Assembly (NCBI GenBank): GCA_943787265.1
Contig: CALSLT010000033.1
Coordinates: 1 to 64,000, forward strand
Direction of reading: 5' to 3'
DNA: 64,000 bases
Source: an uncultured Planctomycetaceae bacterium
Lineage (GTDB): Bacteria; Planctomycetota; Planctomycetia; Planctomycetales; Planctomycetaceae
Below the pieces are notes generated by a model, which saw nothing but the letters and a program-made list of their open reading frames with translations, ran no database searches and was not told where the DNA came from. Shown here piece after piece: positions 17,199 to 27,017 of the stretch. A program made the translations under genes and the position numbers. Position 1 is the first letter of the stretch. Every line of letters starts with the position of its first letter.

Positions 17199-18398
17199 TT
17201 GAACAAACCGACTCGCCGCCGCCGATATCCGCATTCAAACCTGTTTTTCGCCACGTGCGCGTTGTTCGTGAGTGTCGCGATGCTGACATCCCATTCGGCG
17301 AATGCTGTGCTCGCCGACGAACTTTCAGATTCAAAATGGGACTACGCTCCGAAACTGCTTCGACCATTCTGGGAGGGAGACACGATCGAGGGCGAGTCGA
17401 TGTTGTTTATCAAGGATGCCACGTCCGGTACCGCGAAAGCGTCAGTGCTGTTTCCGATCGATGCCGTGCTGAGTGTTCACAACTCCGCCGGCAACATGAC
17501 CTACGAAGCGGGTCGGGACTATCTGTGGAAACCAGGAACCCGCGAGATCATTTTGCCAGCCCGTTCTCGGATCGCTTCTTTCATGCCAGCCGACCTGCGC
17601 CGCCCCGATGATTCTCAGAAGTACAAGTTGACCCATCGCGACGGCAATGGAGAAATCTTCTTCGGCGCGAAGCTTGAATATCACAACATGCAGACATGCA
17701 TCACGTACAAGCATGATGTCGAAGACTGGAGCAAGATCATTCCTAAGTTCGACGAGCAGGCTTTGCCTCGAACAATCGGACGTCTCCGAAAAGGGCAGCC
17801 CGTGTCCATCGTGCTGATTGGCGACAGTATTTCGTCGGGATGTAACGCGTCGGGCTGGGCCGGCGGAGCACCATATCAACCATCATTTCCTGGACTGCTA
17901 GAGCAGCACCTGGAAGCTCGATATGAGTCGAAAGTGCAAATGACGAATCCTTCTGTCAGTGGCAAGGATACTCGTTGGGTGCTGTCGACAATTGATCTGG
18001 TCGTCAAGCCGAAGCCAGACCTGGTCATCGTCGCATTCGGTATGAACGATGCCGCCGGACGATCGGCGAAGGAATATCAGGCCAATACGAAAGCGGTCAT
18101 GACGAAGATTCGACAGCAGCTTCCAAACACCGAATTCATTCTCGTGGCAACGATGCTGGGCAATCGAGACTGGCCGAGACTCAAGCAGGAATTATTTCCG
18201 CAGTACCGCGACGCGTTAAAAGAACTCTGTGAGCCAGGAATCGCCCTCGCGGACATGACGTCAATCTGGGCGGAGTTCCTGAAGCGAAAACAGGACTGGG
18301 ATCTCACCGGGAACGGGGTCAACCATCCGAACGACTTTGGTCACCGCGTCTACGCGCAGGTCTTGTCGACGCTGCTTGTTCCGGCGCCAGCGGACTGA
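17199..18398 (+). CDS. Secreted SGNH/GDSL-type hydrolase
   Basis: A 399-residue protein with an Arg-rich start and a hydrophobic signal (residues 14-30). A beta-rich N-terminal module (40-190) carries no family name I can give. The SGNH domain (about 195-395) shows block I VLIGDSISSG with the nucleophile Ser, block III FGMND, and a His in NHPNDFGHR. Such enzymes cleave ester bonds, often acetyl groups on polysaccharides, and this one should act in the periplasm or outside. The start is probably TTG 17199 with GGAG upstream. The next gene converges from the other side. Confidence 0.85.
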   Translation: MNKPTRRRRYPHSNLFFATCALFVSVAMLTSHSANAVLADELSDSKWDYAPKLLRPFWEGDTIEGESMLFIKDATSGTAKASVLFPIDAVLSVHNSAGNMTYEAGRDYLWKPGTREIILPARSRIASFMPADLRRPDDSQKYKLTHRDGNGEIFFGAKLEYHNMQTCITYKHDVEDWSKIIPKFDEQALPRTIGRLRKGQPVSIVLIGDSISSGCNASGWAGGAPYQPSFPGLLEQHLEARYESKVQMTNPSVSGKDTRWVLSTIDLVVKPKPDLVIVAFGMNDAAGRSAKEYQANTKAVMTKIRQQLPNTEFILVATMLGNRDWPRLKQELFPQYRDALKELCEPGIALADMTSIWAEFLKRKQDWDLTGNGVNHPNDFGHRVYAQVLSTLLVPAPAD

Positions 18399-18443
18399 CG
18401 TCCGCCGCTCGCCTTTACTCCGGGTTTTCAATAGTTGGCTCAC

Positions 18444-20228
18444 TCAGAAGACGACGAACGTTGAGACGAAGATTCCTTCGCGTTCGAGCTGGCGGTTGTC
18501 GGACCGGGAGATGATTCCGGATGCGTCGAGGAAAATTTGTGGGCCGAGTTTTCTTTGCCAGCGCAGGCCGGCTCCCCAGACGGAATCGCCCTGTGGTTGT
18601 TCCCAGGCGATTTCGGGAGTGATCGACTCGTCCTCGTGGTCGCGGAAGAGTTGAACACCGATCGACGCTCCGATTGTGTCAGCCGGGTTGACGCCCTGGC
18701 CGATTCGAATCAACGGGTCGACGGCGAATGAACTTCGCAGGCGATTGAAATTCGCTCCGCTGATCGGACTCCAGCCGCTGGTTGCTTTGAAGAAGTTTCC
18801 GTAGAAGACTGCATGCTCGATGCCGGTTGCACATTTGATTTCATGAGGGGCGAGGCGAGTCAGATTGCTCTCGGCTACAAACAAGGCCCCATCGCCGGAT
18901 CCAGCTTCGTCGCCGCCTTTGAAGAGTGCCCGGCCGGCCAGCGTCACCGGTCCAAAGAACTTCGTGGCGCTGACTGCGGCGTAGCGTGAGTCAAAACTCG
19001 CGTCGCCGGAGTGGCTGACGTAAGCAACCGTTCCTTCGATAAAAGCGTTACGCCAGTCGGCTGAGGCGTGCATCCCGACCAGCTCCGTCGAGCGAGGCGT
19101 CGCCGTGTCGACATCGTCAAAAAAATAGAATCCTTGAACATTCAGATTGCTGAGCGGTGGAATCAGCAGCGTGTTTTTGTTGATGATGATGCCGGTGACT
19201 TCGTCGTTGATTAGCAGCGAGTTGTGAACGGCGTACGGAACTTTTCCAACGGTGATGTGATAGTCCAGCGGCGTGAACTGGTCGTCGATCAGGCCGCCGA
19301 ACAGACTGTAGAATTCTCCTTCAATCCACCATCGATCGGGGATGCCGGTCGAGTTATCGTCGTAGCCTGATGGATCGTCGAGTCGAAAGAACGATCCACC
19401 TGTGTTTCGACGACCTAGCGGGCGAAACTGAACATGAGCACGCTCGGTACCGGTCAGTCGTAAATCCAGATCGACGATCAGTTGATGGCCGACGCTGTCC
19501 TGGCGAGTTCCGCCTTGTTCAAGAAACAGTCCGAACATTTCGTACGAACCATGAGCGACCAATCGAGGTTCCCATTGAAAGCCGTTGTCGCCGAACCATT
19601 TCAACCCATCCCACGCACCGATTGGATCCGATCCGACGAATTCCTGATACGCGGTCGCTGGCGGTAGAGGCTTTTCCCAGGACTCTGGGAGTCTGAGAAT
19701 CTTGACCTGATCGTCGCCGTGCGCAAGGAATGCCGCGCTCGCGTGTCCACCTTCGGCTTCGTAGAGAGACGAGCCTCCGAAACGCTGAAGTTCGGCAGCC
19801 AGAGAAGGCAATGGATCGTCGTCGTCTGAAGCGGCTGTCGCTTCGAACTGGCGCGGTTCTGGTGGAGTGGGGATGTTGCCAGCGCTTAGCTGAGCCGGGC
19901 TGGTGTCACTCTCTTCGTGACCGACGTTTCGAACAACGGATTGAGGTTCGTTCGATGAAACCGTGGCGTATCCAGGTGACGGCCGAGTTGCCAAGGCAGA
20001 CATTGAGGGTGGATGGGCAATTCGAATCGTGGATTGCGGTTGATGATTCGCGACGGCTGGCAAGGGCAACTCCAGCAGGCGGTTGACACCTTGCAGGAGC
20101 CGAAGGTCGGCCCCGGTAGACGTCCCCGTCACGATGACCGCAGTTGCCAACAGGATGCACACTCGTCGCACACCGCGACTGCGCATGATCTTTCCAAGGA
20201 GTTGTAATAGGAGTGCTGACCTGATCAT
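18444..20228 (-). CDS. Outer-membrane beta-barrel protein paired with a multihaem cytochrome
   Basis: A 594-residue protein. After a signal segment (about 18-40) comes a Pro/Ser/Ala-rich, probably disordered region to about 165. The remainder is a long series of alternating amphipathic strands with aromatic girdles (for example WWIEGEFYSLFGGLIDDQF, GATLRWQRKLG-like strands). It ends FVVF, the aromatic C-terminus typical of outer-membrane barrels. The fold is inferred from composition and C-terminus; no exact family is recognised. Its ATG overlaps the stop of the six-haem cytochrome gene by four bases, so the two are co-translated and probably function together. Confidence 0.72.
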   Translation of the reverse strand: MIRSALLLQLLGKIMRSRGVRRVCILLATAVIVTGTSTGADLRLLQGVNRLLELPLPAVANHQPQSTIRIAHPPSMSALATRPSPGYATVSSNEPQSVVRNVGHEESDTSPAQLSAGNIPTPPEPRQFEATAASDDDDPLPSLAAELQRFGGSSLYEAEGGHASAAFLAHGDDQVKILRLPESWEKPLPPATAYQEFVGSDPIGAWDGLKWFGDNGFQWEPRLVAHGSYEMFGLFLEQGGTRQDSVGHQLIVDLDLRLTGTERAHVQFRPLGRRNTGGSFFRLDDPSGYDDNSTGIPDRWWIEGEFYSLFGGLIDDQFTPLDYHITVGKVPYAVHNSLLINDEVTGIIINKNTLLIPPLSNLNVQGFYFFDDVDTATPRSTELVGMHASADWRNAFIEGTVAYVSHSGDASFDSRYAAVSATKFFGPVTLAGRALFKGGDEAGSGDGALFVAESNLTRLAPHEIKCATGIEHAVFYGNFFKATSGWSPISGANFNRLRSSFAVDPLIRIGQGVNPADTIGASIGVQLFRDHEDESITPEIAWEQPQGDSVWGAGLRWQRKLGPQIFLDASGIISRSDNRQLEREGIFVSTFVVF

Positions 20229-22234
20229 CGCAGGAAGAGTCCTCCTCGACGATCCCCAACCTGAATCACGCAGTCGCGCTGATCAATGATGACTGTTTCG
20301 AGCAGCGGTTTCAGGTGTGGCGTTCCGATTTCGTCCATCAGATGCGGTGGGAGATGGCGGTAGTTCAGTCGAACTCGCAGGCAGTAGCGACCCGTTTGCT
20401 CAGGAATGGTGATCGCGTACTTTTTCGAAACGGTGCTGAGTGGTGCGAGGCTGCCTTTTGATATTCGAAACGTTGACGGACGACCGAACGCGGCTGTCGG
20501 CTCGGGGGCGGGGCGGAAAATGTTGAGCGGTGCGAGTTGTCGATTGACTGAAAGAATGAGCGGTCGCTCTGTACCTCGCGTGGCCAGACCAACGAACTTG
20601 CTTTGAAAGTTCAGCAGGTTCCGATCCCAGTGAGCATGCCCGCCGAGTACTGCATGACTGTGCTCGTCTCTGAGATCTCCGTTGTGGTCGAAGTCGCCGG
20701 TCACGAACACTGACCTGCCGAATTCGTCGCACAGTTCGACTGAAACCCAGAGCTGGCGTTCTTCAGTGAAGCCGGTCGGGAAGTTGTGTCCTGCGACCAG
20801 GCTGCGGACGTCAACGCGAACAGGAATGCGATCACCGCACGCCGCTGTTTCCGGAGCCGCGACGAGAATCTCAGCTGCGTTCTGCAGAAGTTCGTATCGC
20901 TTCTCGCGAGCGATGCGGAGCTGCTTTCGGTTTTTTCGACGAAGCTCATTCAGCGTGGTTTTCTGGTGAAGCGTCAGTCGTTCAGTTCGTCGGTAGTCGG
21001 TTTCGTACATCCAGTCGAGTTTGTGTGGGAACTCCGTGTCCGGGAGCAATGAATAATCCGGACCGGCAAATGTGTGGTCAGAAAGCGGTCGCAGGGGGAT
21101 CTTTTCTGGATCGATTCCCGGCACGGTGGCGGCTCGACCAAGCGGTCTTTCACATTCAAGAAACGGCTTTCCCTGAACCGGTCCCATGTGGCAGTGCTGG
21201 CAAGTTTGCTGATTCTTTGCGGCGGGGCTGTTTTGCCACTCGCTGAATGCTTCTTCCAGACGGATGCCTTCCGGGCTGTAGACGTCATGGCAGGTTCCAC
21301 AAAAAGCACTCGATCTGATCGAGACGGACTTTGCGGCGCCGTGCGAGTTTTCATCCACTGAAACTGCATCCTGGAAAGGGCCGTACATGCAGCCTTCCGA
21401 TAACTTGCCTGGCACGATGTGACGCCGCGTGTTCGCTTTGTAATACGTCTTGTCGATCCGGTGGCACGCCACACAGGTCACGCCTTCCATTGAAAGTCGT
21501 GACCGGTTCACGTTTCGTCGAAGGCCATTTTCACCCAGAGCGGTGCCGAGCGGTGTGTGGCATCGCGTGCAGAACGTTCCGAGAGTTCCGCTGGTCCGTT
21601 CCTGCAGTGTCAGGTTGAACGCCTCGAATACCGGACTGTGTTGTGCGTAGGCGTGCATCGAACGCGACCACTCGGTGTACTGCTTCGGGTGACAAGTGCT
21701 GCATTCTTTGGCTGACGGAAAGTCCAACTCGGTGAGCGGCCACGTGTCGCAGGTATCCGGCAGCCGGTATTTCAGGCCGCCGTTTTTGATCCAGCGAAAA
21801 ATAGTTTCAAGCTGCCCGGCCGTCAGCCACTCGGCTTTCTCCGGAGGCATGAGCGGTTCTTCGGCTTCGTCAGAATCGGACTGCTCATCAACGTTCCAGG
21901 CGACGTATTGCCAAAGCAACGACGACTCCGGTTTGCCGGGCACGACAAGTTGTTCGCCGTGAGGATGCGGTGTGTCGACCATCGCTTCCCAGCTGGTGAG
22001 ATCGGTTTGTTCGGTGCCGGGACGATGGCACGCGTTGCATTTTTGAGCGAGCATCAGGCGGACGTCAGGCCAGTCCGCGTCGTATGGATGCTCGACGTTG
22101 CTGATGGTGTGCGGCGCCGCTTCGGCCGACGGGGCGAGGCCATCAAAGGACGAGTCCCTGCACAACGGAACCGTGAAGACGGCAGCGAGGAGCAGCAAAC
22201 AGATTAAGCGGTTGCGGGACATCCTTGTCACCAT
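20225..22234 (-). CDS. Six-haem c-type cytochrome with planctomycete N-terminal domain
   Basis: A 669-residue exported protein (signal about 9-24). Six CxxCH haem motifs are visible: CNACH 66-70, CSTCH 178-182, CTRCH 222-226, CVACH 254-258, CGTCH 312-316 and CQHCH 345-349. Residues 50-155 resemble the Planctomycete cytochrome C domain (DVRLMLAQKCNACHRPG and MPPEKAEWLTAGQLETIFRW). Residues 170-350 look like cytochrome c554-type domains. The last 250 residues hold no haem motif and may be a beta-sandwich. It should carry electrons in the periplasm. Coupling to a beta-barrel gene suggests an electron route across the outer membrane, which is inference. Confidence 0.88.
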   Translation of the reverse strand: MVTRMSRNRLICLLLLAAVFTVPLCRDSSFDGLAPSAEAAPHTISNVEHPYDADWPDVRLMLAQKCNACHRPGTEQTDLTSWEAMVDTPHPHGEQLVVPGKPESSLLWQYVAWNVDEQSDSDEAEEPLMPPEKAEWLTAGQLETIFRWIKNGGLKYRLPDTCDTWPLTELDFPSAKECSTCHPKQYTEWSRSMHAYAQHSPVFEAFNLTLQERTSGTLGTFCTRCHTPLGTALGENGLRRNVNRSRLSMEGVTCVACHRIDKTYYKANTRRHIVPGKLSEGCMYGPFQDAVSVDENSHGAAKSVSIRSSAFCGTCHDVYSPEGIRLEEAFSEWQNSPAAKNQQTCQHCHMGPVQGKPFLECERPLGRAATVPGIDPEKIPLRPLSDHTFAGPDYSLLPDTEFPHKLDWMYETDYRRTERLTLHQKTTLNELRRKNRKQLRIAREKRYELLQNAAEILVAAPETAACGDRIPVRVDVRSLVAGHNFPTGFTEERQLWVSVELCDEFGRSVFVTGDFDHNGDLRDEHSHAVLGGHAHWDRNLLNFQSKFVGLATRGTERPLILSVNRQLAPLNIFRPAPEPTAAFGRPSTFRISKGSLAPLSTVSKKYAITIPEQTGRYCLRVRLNYRHLPPHLMDEIGTPHLKPLLETVIIDQRDCVIQVGDRRGGLFLR

Positions 22235-22552
22235 CCGCGAGGTACGTGAGCGTGGTTCCGCCGCGCGGCGGATGAGTGTGTTGCCGACAACCAGGTGCAG
22301 GCTTCAGGAGAATCGGTACAAACGGACTGATCGATTCGGGCAAACCAAACATCGAACAAAGACATCGCCACGACGCAGAGCACTGCTCGGACGAATCCGC
22401 ATAACCAGCAATCTCTAACATGAGTTCTGGTCGACCGCTGCGGGCAAAGAGCTGCTTCCGTTGAGCAAGCCCGCAAAGAACGAGAATCTATTCCGGCACG
22501 TCTCTTCGGGTTTTTGAATTACCGGGCAATTCACTCGGAATTTCTCAAGTGA
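22235..22552. other. Spacer upstream of the cytochrome operon
   Basis: These 318 bases contain the upstream region of the cytochrome gene. A perfect palindrome TCCGCCGCGCGGCGGA lies at about 22257-22272, close to the start. An 82-codon frame on the minus strand has no homology or ribosome site and is not called. Confidence 0.35.
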
Positions 22553-23656
22553 TCAAAGCAGCGTCAGCGGATTTTCACGCGTCTTCAGTGGCAACTTGAC
22601 TGGCGTGCCGAGACGGTGGGACTCAAACACGGAAACGATCAGCTCAGTTGCGGCTCGCGCGTCGTACATGCTGCTTAGTGGTTGCCGGTCATTTTCGATC
22701 GATGAAATCAGGTCGACGGCTGCAGACGTGTTTCCGCCGTCGTGACTGTCGGCCGAGACTGTTTCCGGTTTGCTGATTCCGTTCGAAGTGATGGGCTGCC
22801 ACTTCGATCCGGATTGACCGGGAGACCAGCTCGAATCTTCCAGGATGTACGCCGCGCGGCCGTATCCTGACTGCAGATGAATCTGCCCCTTTGAGCCGAC
22901 AATTCTCAGGCCAAAACGTGTCGGGCTGCCGCCGGCTCCGCGTTTCGAGGCGAAGAAACCGTTAACTCCATTCTTAAACTGATAGTTCGCCTGAATGTTA
23001 TCGCCAGCCAACGGGCCGATGCCTTCATTGCCTGGCTTCACGTGCTTCTTCGAAACCGGCTCGCCGTTTTCGCGGACGGTGGCGAAACAGTTCTCGACCT
23101 CGCCGAACAGCATGCCGGCCAGGTCGAGCATGTGAGTTCCCAGCACCCAGAGGTCTTCTCCGCCTCCGCGTCGCGAGTCTTCTTTGCCGCGAATGCGGAC
23201 TTCCAGCACGTCTCCGATTCGGCCGTCTCGAATCAAACCTTTGACCACTCGAACGACGGGCGAGTGCCGCGTGTTATGCGCGACGGCCATTTTGAGATGT
23301 CGCATCTCGCACGCCTGGATGATCTCGTCGCATTCTTTGAGAGTCGGGCAGAATGGTTTCTCCATGTAGATATGGCAGCCGTGTTCGGCACACGCCATCG
23401 CCATTTCATGATGACGATCGATCCAGCGCTGGCAGATGGCGACGATGTTTGGTTTCTCTTTGGCAAGCATCTCGCGGTAGTCTGCGTAGCCGGTCGTTGC
23501 TCCCGAACGCATGATCGCTGCCGCGCGACCGCCTTCATGCTCGTCCGCGACAGCAACGACCTCACACGAATCGAGATGCTGCCACGGGCCGTCGAGACCG
23601 TGCCCGTAGTTTCCTCGATTCGTGCTGCCGATAATTGCGACTCGGTACTTCGCCAT
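22553..23656 (-). CDS. Gfo/Idh/MocA-family oxidoreductase
   Basis: A 367-residue NAD(P)-dependent sugar or inositol dehydrogenase-type enzyme. A Rossmann domain occupies about 1-125 with the nucleotide-binding start YRVAIIGSTNRGNYG and the EKP signature in YMEKPFCPT (about residue 100). The C-terminal domain (126-367) is the alpha/beta substrate domain. No signal peptide is present, so it is cytoplasmic, whereas many planctomycete members carry a Tat signal. The substrate is unknown. The PQQ-repeat gene 17 bases upstream on the same strand is likely in the same transcript. Confidence 0.92.
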   Translation of the reverse strand: MAKYRVAIIGSTNRGNYGHGLDGPWQHLDSCEVVAVADEHEGGRAAAIMRSGATTGYADYREMLAKEKPNIVAICQRWIDRHHEMAMACAEHGCHIYMEKPFCPTLKECDEIIQACEMRHLKMAVAHNTRHSPVVRVVKGLIRDGRIGDVLEVRIRGKEDSRRGGGEDLWVLGTHMLDLAGMLFGEVENCFATVRENGEPVSKKHVKPGNEGIGPLAGDNIQANYQFKNGVNGFFASKRGAGGSPTRFGLRIVGSKGQIHLQSGYGRAAYILEDSSWSPGQSGSKWQPITSNGISKPETVSADSHDGGNTSAAVDLISSIENDRQPLSSMYDARAATELIVSVFESHRLGTPVKLPLKTRENPLTLL

Positions 23657-23673
23657 GCGAGAAGTCTCCGTCT

Positions 23674-24951
23674 TTATTTGCCGATGCAGTAGAGGTGCTC
23701 GTACGTTCGCAGTAGGACTTTTTCGTCGACTAGGACCGGCGTGGCGACGGTGAATTCATCTTCCAGAGAATTCTTCGCGATGACCTTGGCCTTGTCAGCA
23801 ACGTTAACGACGAATGTCGTGCCATCCTCACGAGTGAGGTAAAGATGATTGCCGGCCAGCGTCGGCGATGCGCTGAAGCCGTTTCGATTTTTTTCCAGTA
23901 GGATCTCGTCGAGGACTTCGCCTGACTTCAGATTGAGAGTGGTGAGGCTGCCTTTGCTTTTACCACTGTCACGGCAAATGAAAACGCGGTCACCGAGGAA
24001 GGTTGGCGTAGGAACGTCCGAGCCGACTTCCAGAGCCGTCCAGGCAACGTGACTCTTCGTGACATCGCCGCTGCCGCCGAGTCGAATGCCGGTTACCGAA
24101 CCGCCGCGAGCGTACGGTGCGACGAGTGTACTTCCCGCAAGGACCGGTCCGGAAATTGATCGGAAGTACTGATGGTGAGTCGGGTTTAAGCCGCCGACTC
24201 GCCACAGCTCTTTGCCAGTTGCGGCGTCATGCCCGGTCGCGTGGTCAGCTCCGAGCACGTAAATGCGTTCTTTGCCGTCGACCCATTCCACGATCGGAGT
24301 CGAGTATGCCTGTGCGGCTTCTTCTGGAGCGTTCAGATTTCGGTCGACCTTCCACGTTGAGTTACCCGACGCCTTGTCAAACGCGGCCAGGTATGAGGGA
24401 CCGGTCTGCATCACCGTGATGATGACGTGAGACTTCGTCAGAATCGGCGACGTGCCCAGGTCCCACCACAGAGTGTCTTCGCCAAACTTCTCCTGGACGT
24501 TGATGTGCCATCTGAGATTTCCCTTCAAGTCCGCTGCGACGAGGTCGCCACTCTTAAAGTAGGCAAAGACAAGCTTGCCGTCGGTCACGCAGGACGGGTT
24601 GCTGCCGCTGGCTTTTTTATGCTTGCCCGCTTTTTCGGTGCCGACTTCCAGTTCCCAGTTCTGCTTACCGGATCGGTCGTAGCTGATGAGCACATTCTTC
24701 CCGCCGCGACCAAGAGTCAGAATAATGTTGTCTTCCCAGACGATCGGAGTCGACGCACCTCGGCCGTCGAGTTTCACTTTCCACTCGACATTTTCAGTGG
24801 CACTCCAGGATGTTGGATAGTCACCGGAAGAGGCAATGCCGTTTGATGTGGGGCCTCGCCAGCCGGGCCAGTTGTCGGCCATTGCAGACGAGTTAAGGAT
24901 GAAAGCGCCGATGACGGCGATTATTGAAAGTCCAGGGAACTTTTGGTTCAT
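23674..24951 (-). CDS. Secreted PQQ-repeat (outer-membrane assembly-like) beta-propeller protein
   Basis: A 425-residue protein with a signal peptide (about 8-25, ending SAMA) and then NWPGWRGPTSNGIASSGDYP, the hallmark opening of planctomycete PQQ-like propeller proteins. Repeated blades follow the pattern VLGADHATGHDAATGKELWR and AFDKASGNSTWKVDR. It is probably periplasmic. These proteins have the propeller fold but not necessarily PQQ or alcohol dehydrogenase activity; many are of unknown function. It is upstream of the Gfo/Idh/MocA gene in the same direction and diverges from pgk. Confidence 0.9.
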   Translation of the reverse strand: MNQKFPGLSIIAVIGAFILNSSAMADNWPGWRGPTSNGIASSGDYPTSWSATENVEWKVKLDGRGASTPIVWEDNIILTLGRGGKNVLISYDRSGKQNWELEVGTEKAGKHKKASGSNPSCVTDGKLVFAYFKSGDLVAADLKGNLRWHINVQEKFGEDTLWWDLGTSPILTKSHVIITVMQTGPSYLAAFDKASGNSTWKVDRNLNAPEEAAQAYSTPIVEWVDGKERIYVLGADHATGHDAATGKELWRVGGLNPTHHQYFRSISGPVLAGSTLVAPYARGGSVTGIRLGGSGDVTKSHVAWTALEVGSDVPTPTFLGDRVFICRDSGKSKGSLTTLNLKSGEVLDEILLEKNRNGFSASPTLAGNHLYLTREDGTTFVVNVADKAKVIAKNSLEDEFTVATPVLVDEKVLLRTYEHLYCIGK

Positions 24952-25358
24952 CGGGTCGTAACTCCAGTTGGATCAGTTGAGTATCGGTCAGTCTTTTCTG
25001 AGATCAGAGCAAGGGGAGACACCTCTCACTCTGGTTGCTTCTTGAAAAATGCTAAACAGGAGCAAGCGGAGACAACAGAGGCGGGTATCGAAAGTCTTCT
25101 CTGTTTCCTCTGCTCACTCCCGTTGAAACCAGAGTCGCTCCTTGATTTTTTCGACGGTAAATTTCTGCACCGAAAGTTTACGATACTTTCCGAAAGACGA
25201 CGCGAACAGCGAACGTATCTGGCTGAGTCGATGCGTCTGTCGGTTGAGATGGGCTGGCTTGCGTTCGTCATACGACGACGTAGGATGCCAGAGATCATTG
25301 TTTCCCCTCGAAAATACGGCTGATATCAGCCGACCAGAATCTTCAGGAGCTGTTCGAC
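24952..25358. other. Divergent promoter region of the PQQ-repeat gene and pgk
   Basis: This 407-base spacer must drive the PQQ-repeat/oxidoreductase pair leftwards and pgk rightwards. I find no convincing coding sequence and no clear -35/-10 pair. Its right end holds the AGGAG ribosome site of pgk at about 25345-25349. Confidence 0.4.
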
Positions 25359-26558
<1,200 letters not shown>

Positions 26559-26600
26559 CTTGAGTCGAGTGACTCGATTTCCGCTGCGAAAACATGCACG

Positions 26601-26637
26601 ATGGCCCGGCTGACACTTTGTCAGCCGGGCCATTTCT
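26601..26637 (+). terminator. Intrinsic terminator of pgk
   Basis: ATGGCCCGGCTGACA (26601-26615) and TGTCAGCCGGGCCAT (26619-26633) pair perfectly around a 3-base loop and are followed by TTCTATTTCT. It lies 43 bases after the pgk stop. Confidence 0.9.
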
Positions 26638-26649
26638 ATTTCTGTGACG

Positions 26650-26957
26650 GAACCACGAATGGACACGAATAAACACGAATTATTTTGACCCGTTTTCAAA
26701 ATTGGCTTTCATGGGCGCTAGCCCAATGGCCCCAGAGTTGTCGATTTTCATGAGTGAGCCGCTGGCCGTAAGGCCTCGGGCAGCGCGTGAAGCCCGGCCG
26801 CTTACGCGTCACGGCTCACAACTCTGGTGGCATTGGTCGCTAGCCGCGAGTAAATGGCTTTCGAATGACCAGCGGCTAGCGCCGTGCCGGTCACTGAAGA
26901 TCAACGATGAAGAACTTCAGAAATGATCTTTAGAGATTCGTGTCCATTCGTGGTTCC
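26650..26957. repeat. Nested palindromic repeat island between pgk and the sulfatase
   Basis: The outer arms are ACCACGAATGGACACGAAT (from 26651) and its reverse complement near 26936-26957. Inside lie a second pair (CCCAGAGTTGT about 26730 and ACAACTCTGG about 26817) and a third (GAGCCGCTGGCCGTAAGG about 26756 and GCTTACGCGTCACGGCTCA about 26800). Two further GCTAGC-centred elements are at about 26717 and 26840, with a related copy near 26873. No ORF is credible. The pattern suggests repeats inserted into one another. Half-arms of the outer type recur at 35687 and 55763. Confidence 0.75.
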
Positions 26958-27017
26958 TCTCACTGAACGTCCCTGTCTGAAATCCTCCTGGCCGATGACT
27001 GTAACTAAGGACTGAAC

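Noticed and set aside
22228..22476. 82-codon minus-strand frame upstream of the cytochrome gene
   Set aside because: No ribosome site and no domain; overlaps the start of the cytochrome gene.
26650..26957. Repeat cluster as a CRISPR array
   Set aside because: The arms are inverted, differ in sequence and spacing, and there are no regularly spaced identical repeats or cas genes.
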